Source: Dipteris shenzhenensis (Eukaryota > Polypodiophyta > Polypodiopsida > Gleicheniales). From it: a DNA stretch of 64,000 bases. The stretch lies in assembly GCA_047967505.1 (NCBI GenBank), contig CM106539.1, one strand, 5' to 3'. A model generated the notes under the pieces. It was given only the letters and a program-made list of their open reading frames with translations, was not told the origin of the DNA and did no database searches. The translations under genes and the position numbers were made by a program. Of the stretch, positions 1-11,142 are shown piece after piece. Within the stretch, counting starts at the first letter, position 1. Every line of letters begins with the position of its first letter.

Positions 1-170
1 AAATCCCTCTGTCTAATAAGCCTCTTGGCATGAGCTCATAAACAAGAAAACTCTACGATTCCTCCACGCAAAATCCTTTCAAGGACATTCCCAAATTTGC
101 ACTATCCCCTTCCATTTGGGCCTTCGATGGCAAACCACGCATCATGCAATTAGGTCCCTCTCTTGGGTGA

Positions 171-402
171 AAGTCCACCGGTATCTCTTCGTATTATGAG
201 CTGTTGGATGCCTCCTTGAAGGCTTTCCAGGGCGTGAGGGATGGGAACGACTACCTTACTAATTTACCTTTCCTCTGAGGTCATTGCCGCACTGCGTATC
301 ATAGACGATGCCTTGGTTGTGGTTGATTGTGTTAAAGGACAGTGCATCCAAACGGAAACTGTTCTCTACCAAGCCCTTGGAGAGATGATCAGGCCTGTAC
401 TT
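171..402 (+). pseudogene. Elongation factor 2 (EF-2) G-domain fragment
   Basis: Translation in two frames gives consecutive EF-2 blocks. The first begins [19 protein letters not shown] (from 171). The second, in another frame from about 268, includes [20 protein letters not shown] and then [18 protein letters not shown]. In EF-2 these flank the DxPGH G3 GTP-binding motif. Here that motif is deleted and the frame changes between the blocks, so the piece cannot encode a working translocase. Intact EF-2 is a cytosolic GTPase of about 840 residues that moves the ribosome along mRNA; only about 75 residues survive here. No intron or start codon is seen. It abuts a receptor-kinase scrap, suggesting a shuffled or transposon-carried fragment. 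The family call is firm; how it arose is inference. Confidence 0.8.
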
Positions 403-442
403 AGACTTTCTGGAGATTTAGTTGTTTGGGCTATCGACGACG

Positions 443-656
443 AGGTTTGCATACAAGGACTTGGCATACTTCACCAAAAGCTTCAGTAAGAAGTTGGGGC
501 GAGGCGGTTTTGTCTCAGTCTATGAAGGGAAATGGCGGTTTTGGATGGGTGAAGAGGGTTGAGAGAGAAGGGGGGGCGAAAAAAGAATTTGCCACCATAT
601 CCAAGCTCAAACATGTGAATCTGGTGGAGGAAGATGAGCCGCGGGATGCAAGCTGA
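443..656 (+). pseudogene. Receptor-like kinase N-lobe fragment
   Basis: One frame reads [14 protein letters not shown] followed by KLGRGGFVSVYEGKW. This is the start of a plant receptor-like kinase domain: the (R)F.Y.dL...T..F lead-in and the glycine-rich loop GxGxF. Another frame continues with GAKKEFATISKLKHVNLVE, the alpha-C/beta-4 region (KEF...I..L.H.NLV). The invariant Lys segment lies at a frame break, a stop interrupts the first frame, and the catalytic HRD and DFG region is absent. The sequence ends at a stop at 654-656. It lies directly downstream of the EF-2 fragment with no gap that could hold a promoter. It resembles lectin- or SD-type receptor kinases, but subfamily cannot be decided from so short a piece. 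Confidence 0.65.
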
Positions 657-1570
657 GGCCTTAAGCATTAGCTTAGGTTCTTTTCTTTTCTTTTGCATGA
701 CCCCTTTAGCCTTAGGTTAATATGATAGATTTTTAGAGGGGAGGGGAGCTAAATAGGGAGCTCCACTTGATCCAATGCAATTTTTGAGTGCGGAGACAAT
801 TGAAACACAAAATTACAAACCTGATGGAACAAATCCCATGGAAAATTGATGCTTGAATGGGTAGATGATAAATTTTTTAAATTAGTAGACCCAGTTGATA
901 CAACATAAGTAGATATAAAATAATCGTTGGCTCATTATCCACCACAAGGCACACAAAGCATTATTACATCATAATCATTGCCATGATAATCATAATCAAG
1001 TTGCTAACCTGTATTGTTCACTAACCTAATCTTTGGAAGATATGGAGTGCACAGTTGATTTCGACTTTAACAACAACACATGTCTCTCATCTTGTTCATA
1101 TTTTCTACCCTTGTTTTTAAAAATGGGCTTTAGTTCTTGAATGCAAAATTATACAAAATATATTGCTTGGCACTTATGATAGCCAAATGAGAGTTAATTT
1201 TACAAATATATGGATAGAGTTGCCATGGTTTATTAAGCTTAAAAATATCGTCCTATGTTCAAAGTTTGTATTTTTATGTGAGTTATGTAAGCGACCATGT
1301 CACTACAATATAAGTATAAAAGGAGAGTGTCTTAAAATAGTTGTGCTTATCTTGGTTGGCTTCTCTTTATCAAGATTGATAATCTCATGCCACTTGCGAG
1401 ACTCTTTCGTTGTGCTTTATCTGTTTTTTAATTTTTAATTTAATAAAACTCCTTTTTTATTTTAAAAAACAAGGTGAATGATATTCAATCATTCATAAGG
1501 TCTGCCCAAGATCAAAAAAGTAAACAAAAAGGAATCCACTGAAAACGGTGTGAAGGAAGAGGAGATAAAG

Positions 1571-1572
<2 letters not shown>
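657..1572. other. AT-rich spacer, no gene seen
   Basis: No open frame with recognisable protein similarity, no splice-flanked exon and no repeat structure beyond short A/T runs. Confidence 0.5.

Positions 1573-1604
<32 letters not shown>
1573..1604. repeat. (GA)n microsatellite
   Basis: About 15 uninterrupted GA units. A longer AG tract follows about 65 bp downstream, with purine-rich DNA between them. Confidence 0.95.
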
Positions 1605-1607
<3 letters not shown>

Positions 1608-1665
1608 GAGGGTGTGGGAGAAAAGGTGGAGATCGTATGTAAGAAGACTTAAGGAGATAAAGAAG

Positions 1666-1668
<3 letters not shown>

Positions 1669-1718
<50 letters not shown>
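1669..1718. repeat. (AG)n microsatellite
   Basis: About 25 perfect AG units. The apparent Arg-Glu/Ser-Leu reading frames across it are products of the repeat, not genes. Confidence 0.95.
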
Positions 1719-1720
<2 letters not shown>

Positions 1721-2049
1721 TGTCAACCACAGAAAGGTTTGCATTCAAGTCCAATGAAGAAGAGCCAATTAAAAAAATGCACTTTCAAAAAGTCAAGAAA
1801 TGCCTAATTTCTGCTTTGCCAAAATTGCATCGTTGCTAAGGCTACCCTGAGGGCAGACCAAAAAGGTTGATAATCTCAAGTACTTGAGATAGAATAGTTT
1901 GAATGGACCTCCTTCCTTTGGCCATATAAGGATGGAAAGTGAGGCGAAACAAAGGCATTGCAAAGCATTACCTAGGTAGGGCCAAAAGAGGCATAACCAT
2001 AAGACAAGGGAGGAAGAACATGGACAAGTGGAAGGTAAGGGGATATTTT

Positions 2050-2077
2050 GGGGGGGGGGGGGGGGGGGGCGGGGGGG
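2050..2077. repeat. Poly-G tract
   Basis: Twenty consecutive G, one C, then seven G. A run this long can form a G-quadruplex and is also a common place for sequencing length errors. The surrounding 1840-2420 holds no recognisable gene. Confidence 0.9.
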
Positions 2078-2454
2078 TTTAAAAGGGTCCCACGCACTGG
2101 TTAGAAAGGAGGAAGGATGGGGGGCGATTTTTTTGGGTGGTTGGGAGCGTAGACTTTAAGGATGGGTGGGGGTGGGCCCACTTAGAACATGTGGGCCACT
2201 TAGAACATGTGGGAAAGCAAATTTGTCTAGGCCGAAGAAGATATGAACTTTGTAGGGAGGGGATGGGGTCCACCTGAGCGGGAAGCCAGCACGGACGGCC
2301 TACAAAATATCTAAACGGGGGATATGAATCATGGGGGGTTAAAAAAAAAAGAGGGAGATAAGAAAAAAGAAAAAGGGAAAAAAAAAGGAAATTTGCATGG
2401 GAATGGGAAGATTTTACGTGCATGGTGATTGCGAAGGTTTTACGTGATGAAATC

Positions 2455-2860
2455 TATCAACGAGCTATTCTTCTTCTTCTTCGTCGTCTTCATAGTCTCC
2501 TCCATCTTCTTCATCAGCTTCGTCTTCTTCGTCTGTTGCAGCAGCAGAGCTCCGCCTCCAGCTCCAGCTGCTGCTCCAGCTTTCATGGCTTCCCCTCCCT
2601 CTTCTTCCTCTCCCTCCTCCTCTCCCCTTTAGCCTCCCTCTACATCCCTCACCTCACACCTCCATCTCCCTTCCAGATAATTCCTGCTTCCTCCCCTCCC
2701 TCCCCCATGCCTTCCTCCTTCCTCTCCCTCCTCCCCTTCCCTTCCTTCGGCGCTCGCACCCTCCTCCTCTCCCTCCCCCCGCCCCTCTAACCCCTCCCCT
2801 CCTCGCTTCCCCCCCCCTCTACTTCCCTCCCCCTCGCTTCTTCCTCCCAACCCCACCCCC
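2455..2860 (+). promoter_or_regulatory. CT-rich 5' region of the TPR gene
   Basis: About 400 bp are dominated by C and T on the plus strand (TTCTTC, CCTCC and CTCTCC runs), ending just before the ATG at 2889. Pyrimidine-rich leaders and (CT)n promoter tracts are common upstream of plant housekeeping genes. The tract probably lies in the core promoter or 5' UTR. No convincing TATA box is seen, so the transcription start is unplaced. Confidence 0.5.
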
Positions 2861-2888
2861 CAGCGGGATTTGTCCAGGCGAGCAGAGG

Positions 2889-5800
2889 ATGAGCTTCGAC
2901 GTCTCCAGTGCAGCCAGGCCCCTCCAGGCCTTGCTGGGTCCTTCTTCCGCTCCCGTCCGTTGCCTCCAGGCTTTCGATCAATCCTCCATCGGATTCAAGC
3001 AGGGCCGTGTCCTGGGTATCTCGGATGTCGCAAGCAGGTGCCAATTGCGTCTCCCTTCTCGATCAGACCTGAGGTGGATTAAAGACGCTGGTCTGACGAG
3101 GGGAACCTATCCACTCTTTTTTACGAGGGAGGGACATGGAATCCTGCATGATGCAAAATTCGGTTTGGTCTTTTTGGTACCATCTACCAATGGGATCATC
3201 TGCCAATGCAGACGCAGTGGGGGGGAGAACTCGGGGCGGTTTGAGGACGGGGAGACGGGCGGTTTTAGCGACCCGATGTTGAATTGTAAAGGGGATAAGA
3301 AACGCCCAGGCAGTCTTGAAAACGGCAGGAGGGGTATGGAATTCGATATGCGTGATTCTGCAAGGCCACGACCTTGGAACAGCAGTGGAGATGGGTTGCG
3401 GTCAGGGTTCCTTCACGATTGTTCAGAAAGCTCTAAGGACCGAAGCTGGGCCTGTTCATCCTCGTGGTCCAAAGATAACGCGCGGTCTCCTTCATCTGCG
3501 TGCCCTCCAGTGAGTTCTACTCCGTTGGGGGATGAACGGCAGGTGGGTCGATCTGGCTTCAGCGGAACCGATGAGACTTTGCTCAGGCACAAAGCCTCAA
3601 CAGCTGGAATGCCCATGTCCTTGAGGATTCTGAAACAGAAGCAATTGCAGAACCGAGCTCTCAGAACAACTAACTCACTGCATGCAGTTGCTAATCACAA
3701 AATTCTGGCGATGGGCGAGTCAACTTGCTGCTCCTTCAAGAAGGCCTTTTCTTCGATGGTATTCATGATTCGCACACTGCAGAGCTACGCCATCCAATTG
3801 CGTCAAGGGGTGCTGTATGAGGATCTCCAAGAGGTTCTGGCAGTTGTGCAACGGGAAATGCATTGCTCTTTTCTTTGGTTGTTTCAGCAAGTATTTGCTT
3901 GTACTCCAAAGCTAATGCTTGCTGTCATGCTTCTGCTCGCTAATTATACTGTTTACTCCATGGGAAACCATGTAGCTCCCAGGCAACTGCCGGCTCCCAC
4001 ACCCGTGGAATCTGTTTCGTTGGTTGGAGGCATGCAATGTAGTAAAGCTCTCGACAATTTCTCTTATGTGAGGCAGGACTCGCAAGTGACGTTTCAGAAC
4101 TTGGACGAGTCATCGGGTGGTGCACCCTCTCCCACCCTGGGGGCTAGAATTCCCTTGAACTCTGGTTCCTGGCTCTCATCTCAAACGGAGAGTGGTGCCG
4201 GAGGATCTGGTGGTTTTGTCATCTCAGTCTCTGGCAGTTCTGATCACCCCGGCTGGCAGTCATTAAGCTCCTCTCATAGTGGAACGATATTTTCCGACCA
4301 AGAACGGAACGTCTCAGACAATGACTCTTTGCAAAAGACTAATCGACCGGGTGATGTTCATGTAGAAGGGCGTTCTCAATTCAAGGAATCTTCACAGCCT
4401 TTGATTTTAGATCACGACACGAAGAAAAGTCTGGTGGCCCCTGTGTGTGCACAGTTGGCGATGGACAGCTATTCTTGCTACGACCGCACAGAGCTTATCT
4501 ATCAGCACGCCATTTGCAGTGATTCCACGAACGCAATGCTTTTGGCGAACTTCGCCCAATTTCTTTTCCTGGTGCGGCATGATCATGACAGGTACGATTC
4601 TGGGCATGGGTTCTTTTGCTTGTTTTTAAAGGCGCTGCCACGCTCCAGGAAGGATACGTGACCACGGATACGACTCTTAGTAATTTGGATTTGTTGTCCT
4701 CCTGTTCGGGCTCTACTCCAGAGGTAGGAATTTGAAACCAAATTGCCGACAGTCTACTTCTCCTTTGCTAACAACCAACAATTAGCTAATGTGTGCTTTG
4801 CTGCTTGAATTGGTTATTAGTGAGTGTGGGGTAAAACGTCTAATGTATATATGCTAAGATAGAGTGAAATGGAGTAAACCCATGCAGGAGCCGGGCATTC
4901 CATTGTAGAACAGCATTGGATGTGGTACTCCCTTAGGCGCTTGTTTGTTGAGCCTGTTGTCCCTACTCTCCTTTTACCTACGGAGTGATTGTTTTATAAC
5001 TAGAGGGAAATTCTTTTTTTTTGGCTTATGTGCCATGAAAGTTTTGGTATTACGTCAGGGTTGTGTGTGTTTCAATACTAAATCCGTACCTACTTGTTCC
5101 CTCGTATCGTTTCTACTTAGCAGAACAGATAGCCTTAAGTCTTCCAACGTAGTGAAATATCAGGTTCTTGCAGGGACTTTATGTGTAGTTTCCTTAAGGC
5201 CTTACCACTCAACAGAGCTGTTCTCTCTCTCTCTCTCTCTCTGTCTCTCTCATACAAGGGTTTCCAAGACTGAGCATCAACACAGGAGGGTCCCTTTCAA
5301 AGTTTACCCTCTGGAGGACTTTTTGTGTGGTACCTTCCTTGATGATAGCGACTTCTTTTTGTCTGCACAAGCGTATTTTGTTTTGCACAAGGATATTCAG
5401 ATATGTAACGTTGTCTCTCACATCATTGGGAATGCATCCAAGGGGTCATGAGATAATTTCCCCTCTGCTTTATTCCTTCAATTGAAAGCAGGATTGTGAA
5501 TTCATAAAGCCTCAGACGAATAGACAAGATGATTGAGGTCTTACGTTTATGTCCAATGGGTACGGTTCCCATTTGCAATACTAAGTGTCAATCCTTTATC
5601 CTAGCTGCCCCTTGTCAAGATCTACTTTGTTTCTGGAACCATGTGTGTAATGACACAAGAGGAGGACCAACCAAACATCTCTAACTAATCATGTTGCAGA
5701 ATGTTGTTATGTGTACTGTAAAAGTACAACTCAAATCTTGTGCTTAAGGCGCTCATAAGTCAGCTCTTTACAGCCTCAATTGCAGATAAACAATTCTGAA

Positions 5801-6284
5801 TCTGATAAGGCTTGTGGAAGCCTGGGATTTTTTGCCTTTGGTCCTAAGCAAGCAGAAATGTCTTTCATTCTTGTCATAAAGTAAAACCACCCTACTTAGG
5901 CTCTTTCATGTACAGTATTGTTTTTTCTGGCATTTGCAGCATTTTTCTCCTCCATATGATGCTTCTGTAGCTTCTTTGAGAATTGCATATACTGAAGCTT
6001 ATGTCAGACTTGTATGTGCCTATTTGTCTTGCTTGCTTACCATCATAGAACTTGTGTGCAGAGCTGAACAGCTTTTCGCCAGGGCTATAAGTGCTGATCC
6101 AGCTGATGGTGATATCATTGGTCGTTTTGCAAACTTCCTATGGCTGGCTCGTGGTGATCGCTTGGCTGCAGAGAAAGCATATAGGGCTGTTCTGGACATG
6201 GATCCCACAAATCCCCACTTCACTGGAATGTATGCAAATTTCTTGTGGCATTCTGGAGAAGAGGAATCTTGCTGTAATGTATAA
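2889..6284 (+). CDS. TPR-repeat protein, two exons (2889-4591, 6062-6284)
   Basis: Exon 1 ends in an AG|GTACG donor at 4591/4592. Exon 2 starts after GTGTGCAG at 6061. Joining them restores an Arg codon and keeps the frame: 1926 nt, 641 residues, stop at 6282-6284. The join reads HDHDR-AEQLFARAIS, which is the A/B helix continuity of tandem TPRs. The C-terminal ~120 residues hold about three TPR-like units (ELIYQHAI...NFAQFLFLVR; AEQLFARAI...FANFLWLAR; AEKAYRAVL...YANFLWHSG). A hydrophobic stretch around residues 325-355 (TPKLMLAVMLLLANYTVYSM) could be a membrane or buried helix. The N-terminal half is Ser/Gly/Arg-rich and probably disordered. The layout resembles plant TPR-like superfamily proteins of the At2g29670/At1g07280 type, whose function is not established. 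The first in-frame ATG after the CT-rich tract was chosen as start. TPRs normally bind other proteins; the partner is unknown. Confidence 0.8.
4592..6061 (+). other. Intron of the TPR gene
   Basis: This 1470-bp phase-2 intron has a GTACGA donor and a GTGTGCAG acceptor. It contains a CT microsatellite at 5222-5250. The 168-codon open frame inside it has no recognisable homology. Confidence 0.8.
5222..5250. repeat. (CT)n microsatellite within the intron
   Basis: Alternating CT with one G interruption, inside the TPR-gene intron. Confidence 0.9.
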
Positions 6285-6301
6285 TTGCAGCATATTATAA
6301 A

Positions 6302-6307
6302 AATAAA
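6302..6307 (+). other. Candidate polyadenylation signal
   Basis: AATAAA lies 18 bp after the TPR stop codon. It is the best hexamer near the gene but unusually close to the stop, so the real cleavage site may lie further downstream in 6308-7100. Confidence 0.3.
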
Positions 6308-7769
6308 GGATGGACAAGGGAAGAAGTCTTACAGTTTATGGATCCAAATACTCAACAGCTTTGTCCAGTTTTCAGCATAAACTGTGGCTTTTGAAATTGT
6401 GGTACCTGCAGAGTTTTTCAGAGCTGTGATGTGGCTCATATTTGGATGTGAGCATCCTATCGATTGGGAAAGAAATGTTAACACATCTGTAGTATCATGA
6501 CTGCAATATCCTAGGCTGGGCTTGTGCAGGTGGAATTCTATCAGCTGGTACGGGCAGCTCTGTGAATGTATAGTCCATGCTGGATACCTGGCATCTCCTT
6601 AATTTTTCTGGAGATGTCCAAATACAAAACAGCTCAGTGAGGTATGTTTACATACCTCTGTAGCTGATCATTTTGTACTTGATTCAGATTTATTCTGGGG
6701 GCTTTATCATTGAACCTCAATGCTTGACAAATGTTCATTATCCATTGGCTCTTCTTCTTGATTTTCCCTTAACATATCTGAGATGGATGTCAATGACCTG
6801 AGGTCCAGTACAAGTCATGCATTTTAGCTCAAAGCGAGATTCTTTTTTCTGAATTGAATTTCACATGGACATGGATAGGATAAATTCACATGGACATGGA
6901 CAGGATAAATTCATGAAAAAATGTGGGACATTCCATTATAGTGTTTGGGGAAATGGCCTCAAGTGTATCTTTGTGCTGAAAACTGCCTTTTCTCCTCCTC
7001 TACTGCCCTCCTTATACCCTCTCCTGTTCTTATGGTTGCAGTTCTCTCGCTGCCCTTCTTTTACTCGGTTATTGTCTAGGTTAAATGGTAAGCCAAACAA
7101 TTCCATGAAGTAGGCAAGGACAATAGCAGAGATGATTGGTTTCTCTGTGGCTACTGCCTTATTTTGTGTCGGGAGGGTTGGAAACTCAGATGACTGAACA
7201 GGAAAATCATGCAGTCTTATCTTTTAATGATTGAAGAAGTATAGCATCATTGTGAGGTCTGTCGGCATATCAGTTAGACAATCTCCTAGTAAGCTACTTC
7301 TTCAAAGTAGATCGGTAAATAATCATTGTACCTATGAAGCACTTCTCTAACATTGTAATTTGGTCTTATGGATTTCTACTGCTGCTCAGGGAGATCGCAT
7401 TTGACACTCCTGTCATTTGAAATTCCAGCTGCTGGTGATGGGTGGGCTAAAAAGTAAATGGAAAATCTGATGCAATTATCTACAGGGGGGAGAGAGAGAG
7501 AGAGAGAGAGGGAGGGAGGGAGGGAGGTAGGGAGATGCCAAGGATTTATTTCGTCCCCCTGTGAACCTCCTTTTCAAGCTCTTCATTCCCTCACCTGTTT
7601 CTTCGTTCCCCAAAATACACTCAGCTTAGCTAACCTCTCTTGCCAAAATAACGCCTTCAACATTTAGAGTGGTTTCCAGGTGAAATATCCGTTGCCCTTG
7701 CAGAACTGAGTCTACATACTCCTGTGACAGCTATTCTCTACCTTTGCTACTTATGTATGTCAACTTGCT
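6308..7769. other. Downstream spacer, possible 3' UTR, no gene seen
   Basis: AT-rich, with an imperfect 23-bp duplication near 6863-6908 (TTCACATGGACATGGA...GATAAA twice). No coding similarity recognised. Confidence 0.4.
7485..7535. repeat. (GA)n/(GGGA)n microsatellite
   Basis: GA units run into GGGA/GGAG units. Confidence 0.9.
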
Positions 7770-8021
7770 CTAAGATTGAGCTTCCACCAATGCCTTGAAC
7801 GCTTTGACTGTTTCCAAATCTTCGGATCTTTTCTGCTTGAATAAGATTAATACTTTCCTGCTGTATTTGTCAATGAAGGTAACTGCAACGTATTTGCTTT
7901 CTCCAATGGTGTGTCTAGCAAATATCTGAAATGACTGGATGGACAAATTTGAGTGGACCATGCACCTTAGTTCTTCCACCATAGGAAATGGTTCCTTGTA
8001 CCAGTTGCCACCATTCTTCAT
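7770..8021 (-). pseudogene. Copia integrase fragment
   Basis: Reverse-strand translation contains SKYVAVTFIDKYSRKV and then KAFKALVE, the integrase core segment of Ty1/copia elements (usual form: YfvTFIDDySRk.W...f..Fk..vE). The first catalytic Asp region is degraded (VHSNL where copia has HSDl). The piece is about 80 residues, with no adjoining RT, RNase H or LTR recognised. It is an isolated, inactive scrap. Confidence 0.7.
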
Positions 8022-8530
8022 AAACTCCTATTCGCTTACTGCAGTTGACCTTGCACCAAATTATTTTTCTTCATGGTATGATTGGGAGTTTATGTGCTCA
8101 AAACATGTATTTTCTTTAATATTAGAAAGAATATCCAAAACAAAGTTGTACGTTCTAGACATGGGCTCTCTTTTACACATATTCCCACATACTTGAAATT
8201 TTTATAAACTTTTATAAGTATTTCAAGTTTTATAAACCGTAAGACCTTTGGTACATACATTGATACACATAATTGAAATTGGTTGTAATTGTAAAACCAT
8301 TGGTATACATAATTTAATTTTTAATAATTTTAAAACCATTGGTATACACATTGGTAAAGGTGCCATAGAAAATATGTAAGTTGCCAATACTATGTCTAGC
8401 AAAACGAATATCCACATAGTATATATCCAACCTACTACCCTTGTCATTATGTGTATTAATTTTGATAGTGAGCTTTTTAAATTAATAAAACTATCTATCT
8501 TGGAAACATCTACCCTATATCTTTTTTATG

Positions 8531-8645
8531 ATTTTGCAATCCCTCACATCAAATACTTCAATATTATATAATGTCAACCATGAATCACATCAAATTTTGC
8601 AATCCCTCACATCAAATTCTTCACTATTATATCATTTCAACCATG
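8531..8645. repeat. Local ~50-bp direct duplication
   Basis: ATTTTGCAATCCCTCACATC and about 30 further bases occur at 8531-8582 and again at 8594-8645 with a few substitutions. The surrounding 8022-9390 is AT-rich and shows no gene. Confidence 0.8.
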
Positions 8646-9469
8646 GTTCTAACCTGAGGGGTGCATTAAAGAATGTTTAACCATGTGAATGATTTTTAAA
8701 TCCAATAAATTCACAAAAATATACATACAAAAGAGTTTTTTTAATCCACAAAATCAACAAATTGAAATATTTATAAAGGGAAATGAACGGAGGAACCATA
8801 AATAATTAGTGTTTAAATATAATCATTTGAATGCACATTGTCATGTAGTTTCTTTGGGTGGTGCACCCCTTGCGGATTGTGTCTACCAAAATGATCAAGG
8901 GGAAACTTTTTTTTAATATGACCTAGACTATCTAACTCACATGTTGTAACTGTCCCAATAGTACCATACATGTTATTTTACTGGTTCCGAACCAAGGATT
9001 TACCGGATTATCGAACTCTACGTCCGACCAATTCACTCAGTGACTTTCGAATTGTGGTCAACTATTTAGGGCCTTCAATTTTCTAGACATGTGAAAGACA
9101 ATGTGAATACCATACTACTCATAACATTACAAGTTTGAATATACAAATATGCAAAAAGGAAGTGGAGAGGACAACAAATGAATTGGTCAAAATACACCCT
9201 CCAAAAACTATGCCCAAGGACCCAATCAACCCTTTAGTTGCCTTGACTTAGAACCTTAGAAAGAAGGTACCCAAAAATCAAAGATGCCACATTTCAATCA
9301 ACCATGAGGTTTAGAAACCTTAGCCACTGAGTCTTTGCAAAGTTTAATTTGATGAGCTAAGGCTACCAATTGGTTGGCTGCTAAGGCACCATGAGCTTTG
9401 AAGAAGTTGCTTGTGGAGCTAGAAGCTCTTGTTGTAGGACTCGCCTTAAACTAGAGAATCAGAGTCCTC

Positions 9470-10025
9470 CTAGAGACAAAATCATTAGGGAATCTCTCTA
9501 TAGAACCCTTAAAGAGGAAGAACTCATGAAATGAATCTCTCTATGAACCTCTATGAGGAAATATCTCACAAACACTCAAGAAAGTGATGACGAAAAATTG
9601 TGATGACGAAAAATTTGTTCAAAGGGACAAAATTTCTATCACTCAACAAAAGTGAAAGAATGAACACAATCTCTCAATCTCTTGATCACTCTCTCGCTCT
9701 CACAAGAAGGATGGCATCTCAATGGAAGGCAAAGCCATGCTTTGATACCATGAAAAAATATGAAGAGGGAAGAGGAGAAGAGTGGAGATGAGGAGAGAGG
9801 GCACATCTAGAGAGCACACCACAAATGACTAAATGTACACTAGATTTAGTTGAAAATGTAGAATATATACAAACCCTTTTAGGGTTAAAGTTAGGGTTAG
9901 GGCATCTAACCCTTTCCTTTATAGCACTCTATTAGGTTAGTGCTATGCACATATTGAAAATGTTAAAAATATATACAAACCCTTTAGGGTTAGGGTTAGG
10001 GTTAGGGCATCTAACCCTTTCCTTT
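9470..10025 (-). mobile_element. D-family LTR and leader remnant, minus strand
   Basis: Read on the minus strand this matches element D. A degraded primer-binding site (GCTTTGATACCA at 9739-9750 on the plus strand) separates LTR-like sequence (9751-9951) from leader-like sequence (about 9470-9738). A second partial LTR piece (9952-10020) follows head-to-tail, truncated before TGTTGAGAG. Both LTR pieces contain the TTAGGG-like string and the TATAGCACTC/GTGCTAT motif of D. No gag or pol is attached. Confidence 0.7.
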
Positions 10026-10672
10026 ATTACTAGTACTCCTTCCGTTGAGGTGCCATCCTTCTTGTGTTAACCCTTGACATCTTTTTGCAGCACTTGACAT
10101 AAATACTAGACCAAAAACCGCATGATTACCCAACGTCTATGCTAGGAGATTAAACATTGACATGGTTGCCACATCTTCAAAGCAATTGCAATTAGCAAAA
10201 CTCATTGAGCAAAAGAAATTGCATTTAGTGAATAAAACACCAACAATTTTGGACAAATGGTCCCATAACAAGCATTTACTTTGGCACAATTGAAGCATAT
10301 TCAACTGAGCATAATCCTATTTGCATTTCTTATCACTTCTTAGTACAATTGCCATCATTTAAAGTAGATTAGGAGCACCCTGTGCTGTGTTTGCTTCTTA
10401 AAGCTTCCTAAAACAACTCTTTTTTCTCAGAGGAGCTCTCAAAATTCTCTAGAAAATGAAGTAAGCAAATTTTGGTGTCCACATTCTAGCTGCTGCAACC
10501 TGGCTTAGTGAAGTCTCTTTGCCACCCATTATTCCATAGGGCCTTGGGAATCACCTAACATTCTTTCATTGGGAGCTTTGTGATGGTTAGCACTTTTTGC
10601 TAACTCCATGTCCTAACTATTGTTACTAATATCATAAGAAAATTATTTGCTTATGCTACTTTCAATAGATGC

Positions 10673-10817
10673 TGTAACCCTAACCCTAAAAGTGTTTGTA
10701 TATATTCTACATTTTCAACTAAATCTACTGTACAGTTAGTCATTTGTGGTGTGCTCTCTAGTTGTTCCCTCTCTCCTCATCTCCACTCTTCTCCTCTCCC
10801 CTCTTCATATTTTGTCA
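10673..10817 (+). mobile_element. D-family LTR fragment, plus strand
   Basis: From CCCTAACCCTAAAAG to TTTTGTCA this matches the 3' half of the D LTR at 48280-48536. It faces the copy at 9751-9951, so the two form a spaced inverted pair. A short leader-like piece in plus orientation occurs at about 10037-10066. Confidence 0.7.
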
Positions 10818-11142
10818 ATTATTTGTCAATTATAGAATTTGATTGCCTTGGATTTGGTTGGAAATGCACCATAATTATTCCAAGGCTAGTTGTTGTGACT
10901 GTTCGACTTGAAGTCAAGGAAATCTTGCACATATACAATAGAAATATGCCCATCTTATCAAATGCCATTATTGTAGTAAAACTCTTTGTGTTGATGTATT
11001 TTGAGGGGTCTAGGGTCCTAGTTTTGTTAAGGTAGAGTAAATCTGATGCTTGTAAATTGTCATCTGCATTCACGCCTGCATAATGCAATTGTAGAGAGCA
11101 CATGGTCAGTGACTATATGATGACATGTGTTTGAGCCCATCT

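Noticed and set aside
1512-1839. Ser-Leu and Arg-Glu rich frames on both strands
   Set aside because: Products of the two GA microsatellites.
2422-2790. Leu/Ser/Pro-rich open frames just before the TPR gene
   Set aside because: They only reflect the CTT/CTC-rich tract; no domain, and they stop before the real start.
4945-5451. 168-codon frame inside the TPR intron as an exon
   Set aside because: No TPR or other similarity; direct splicing 4591-6062 restores the motif perfectly.
9985-10010. Interstitial telomere array
   Set aside because: Only three or four units, and the same string occurs inside every D-family LTR.
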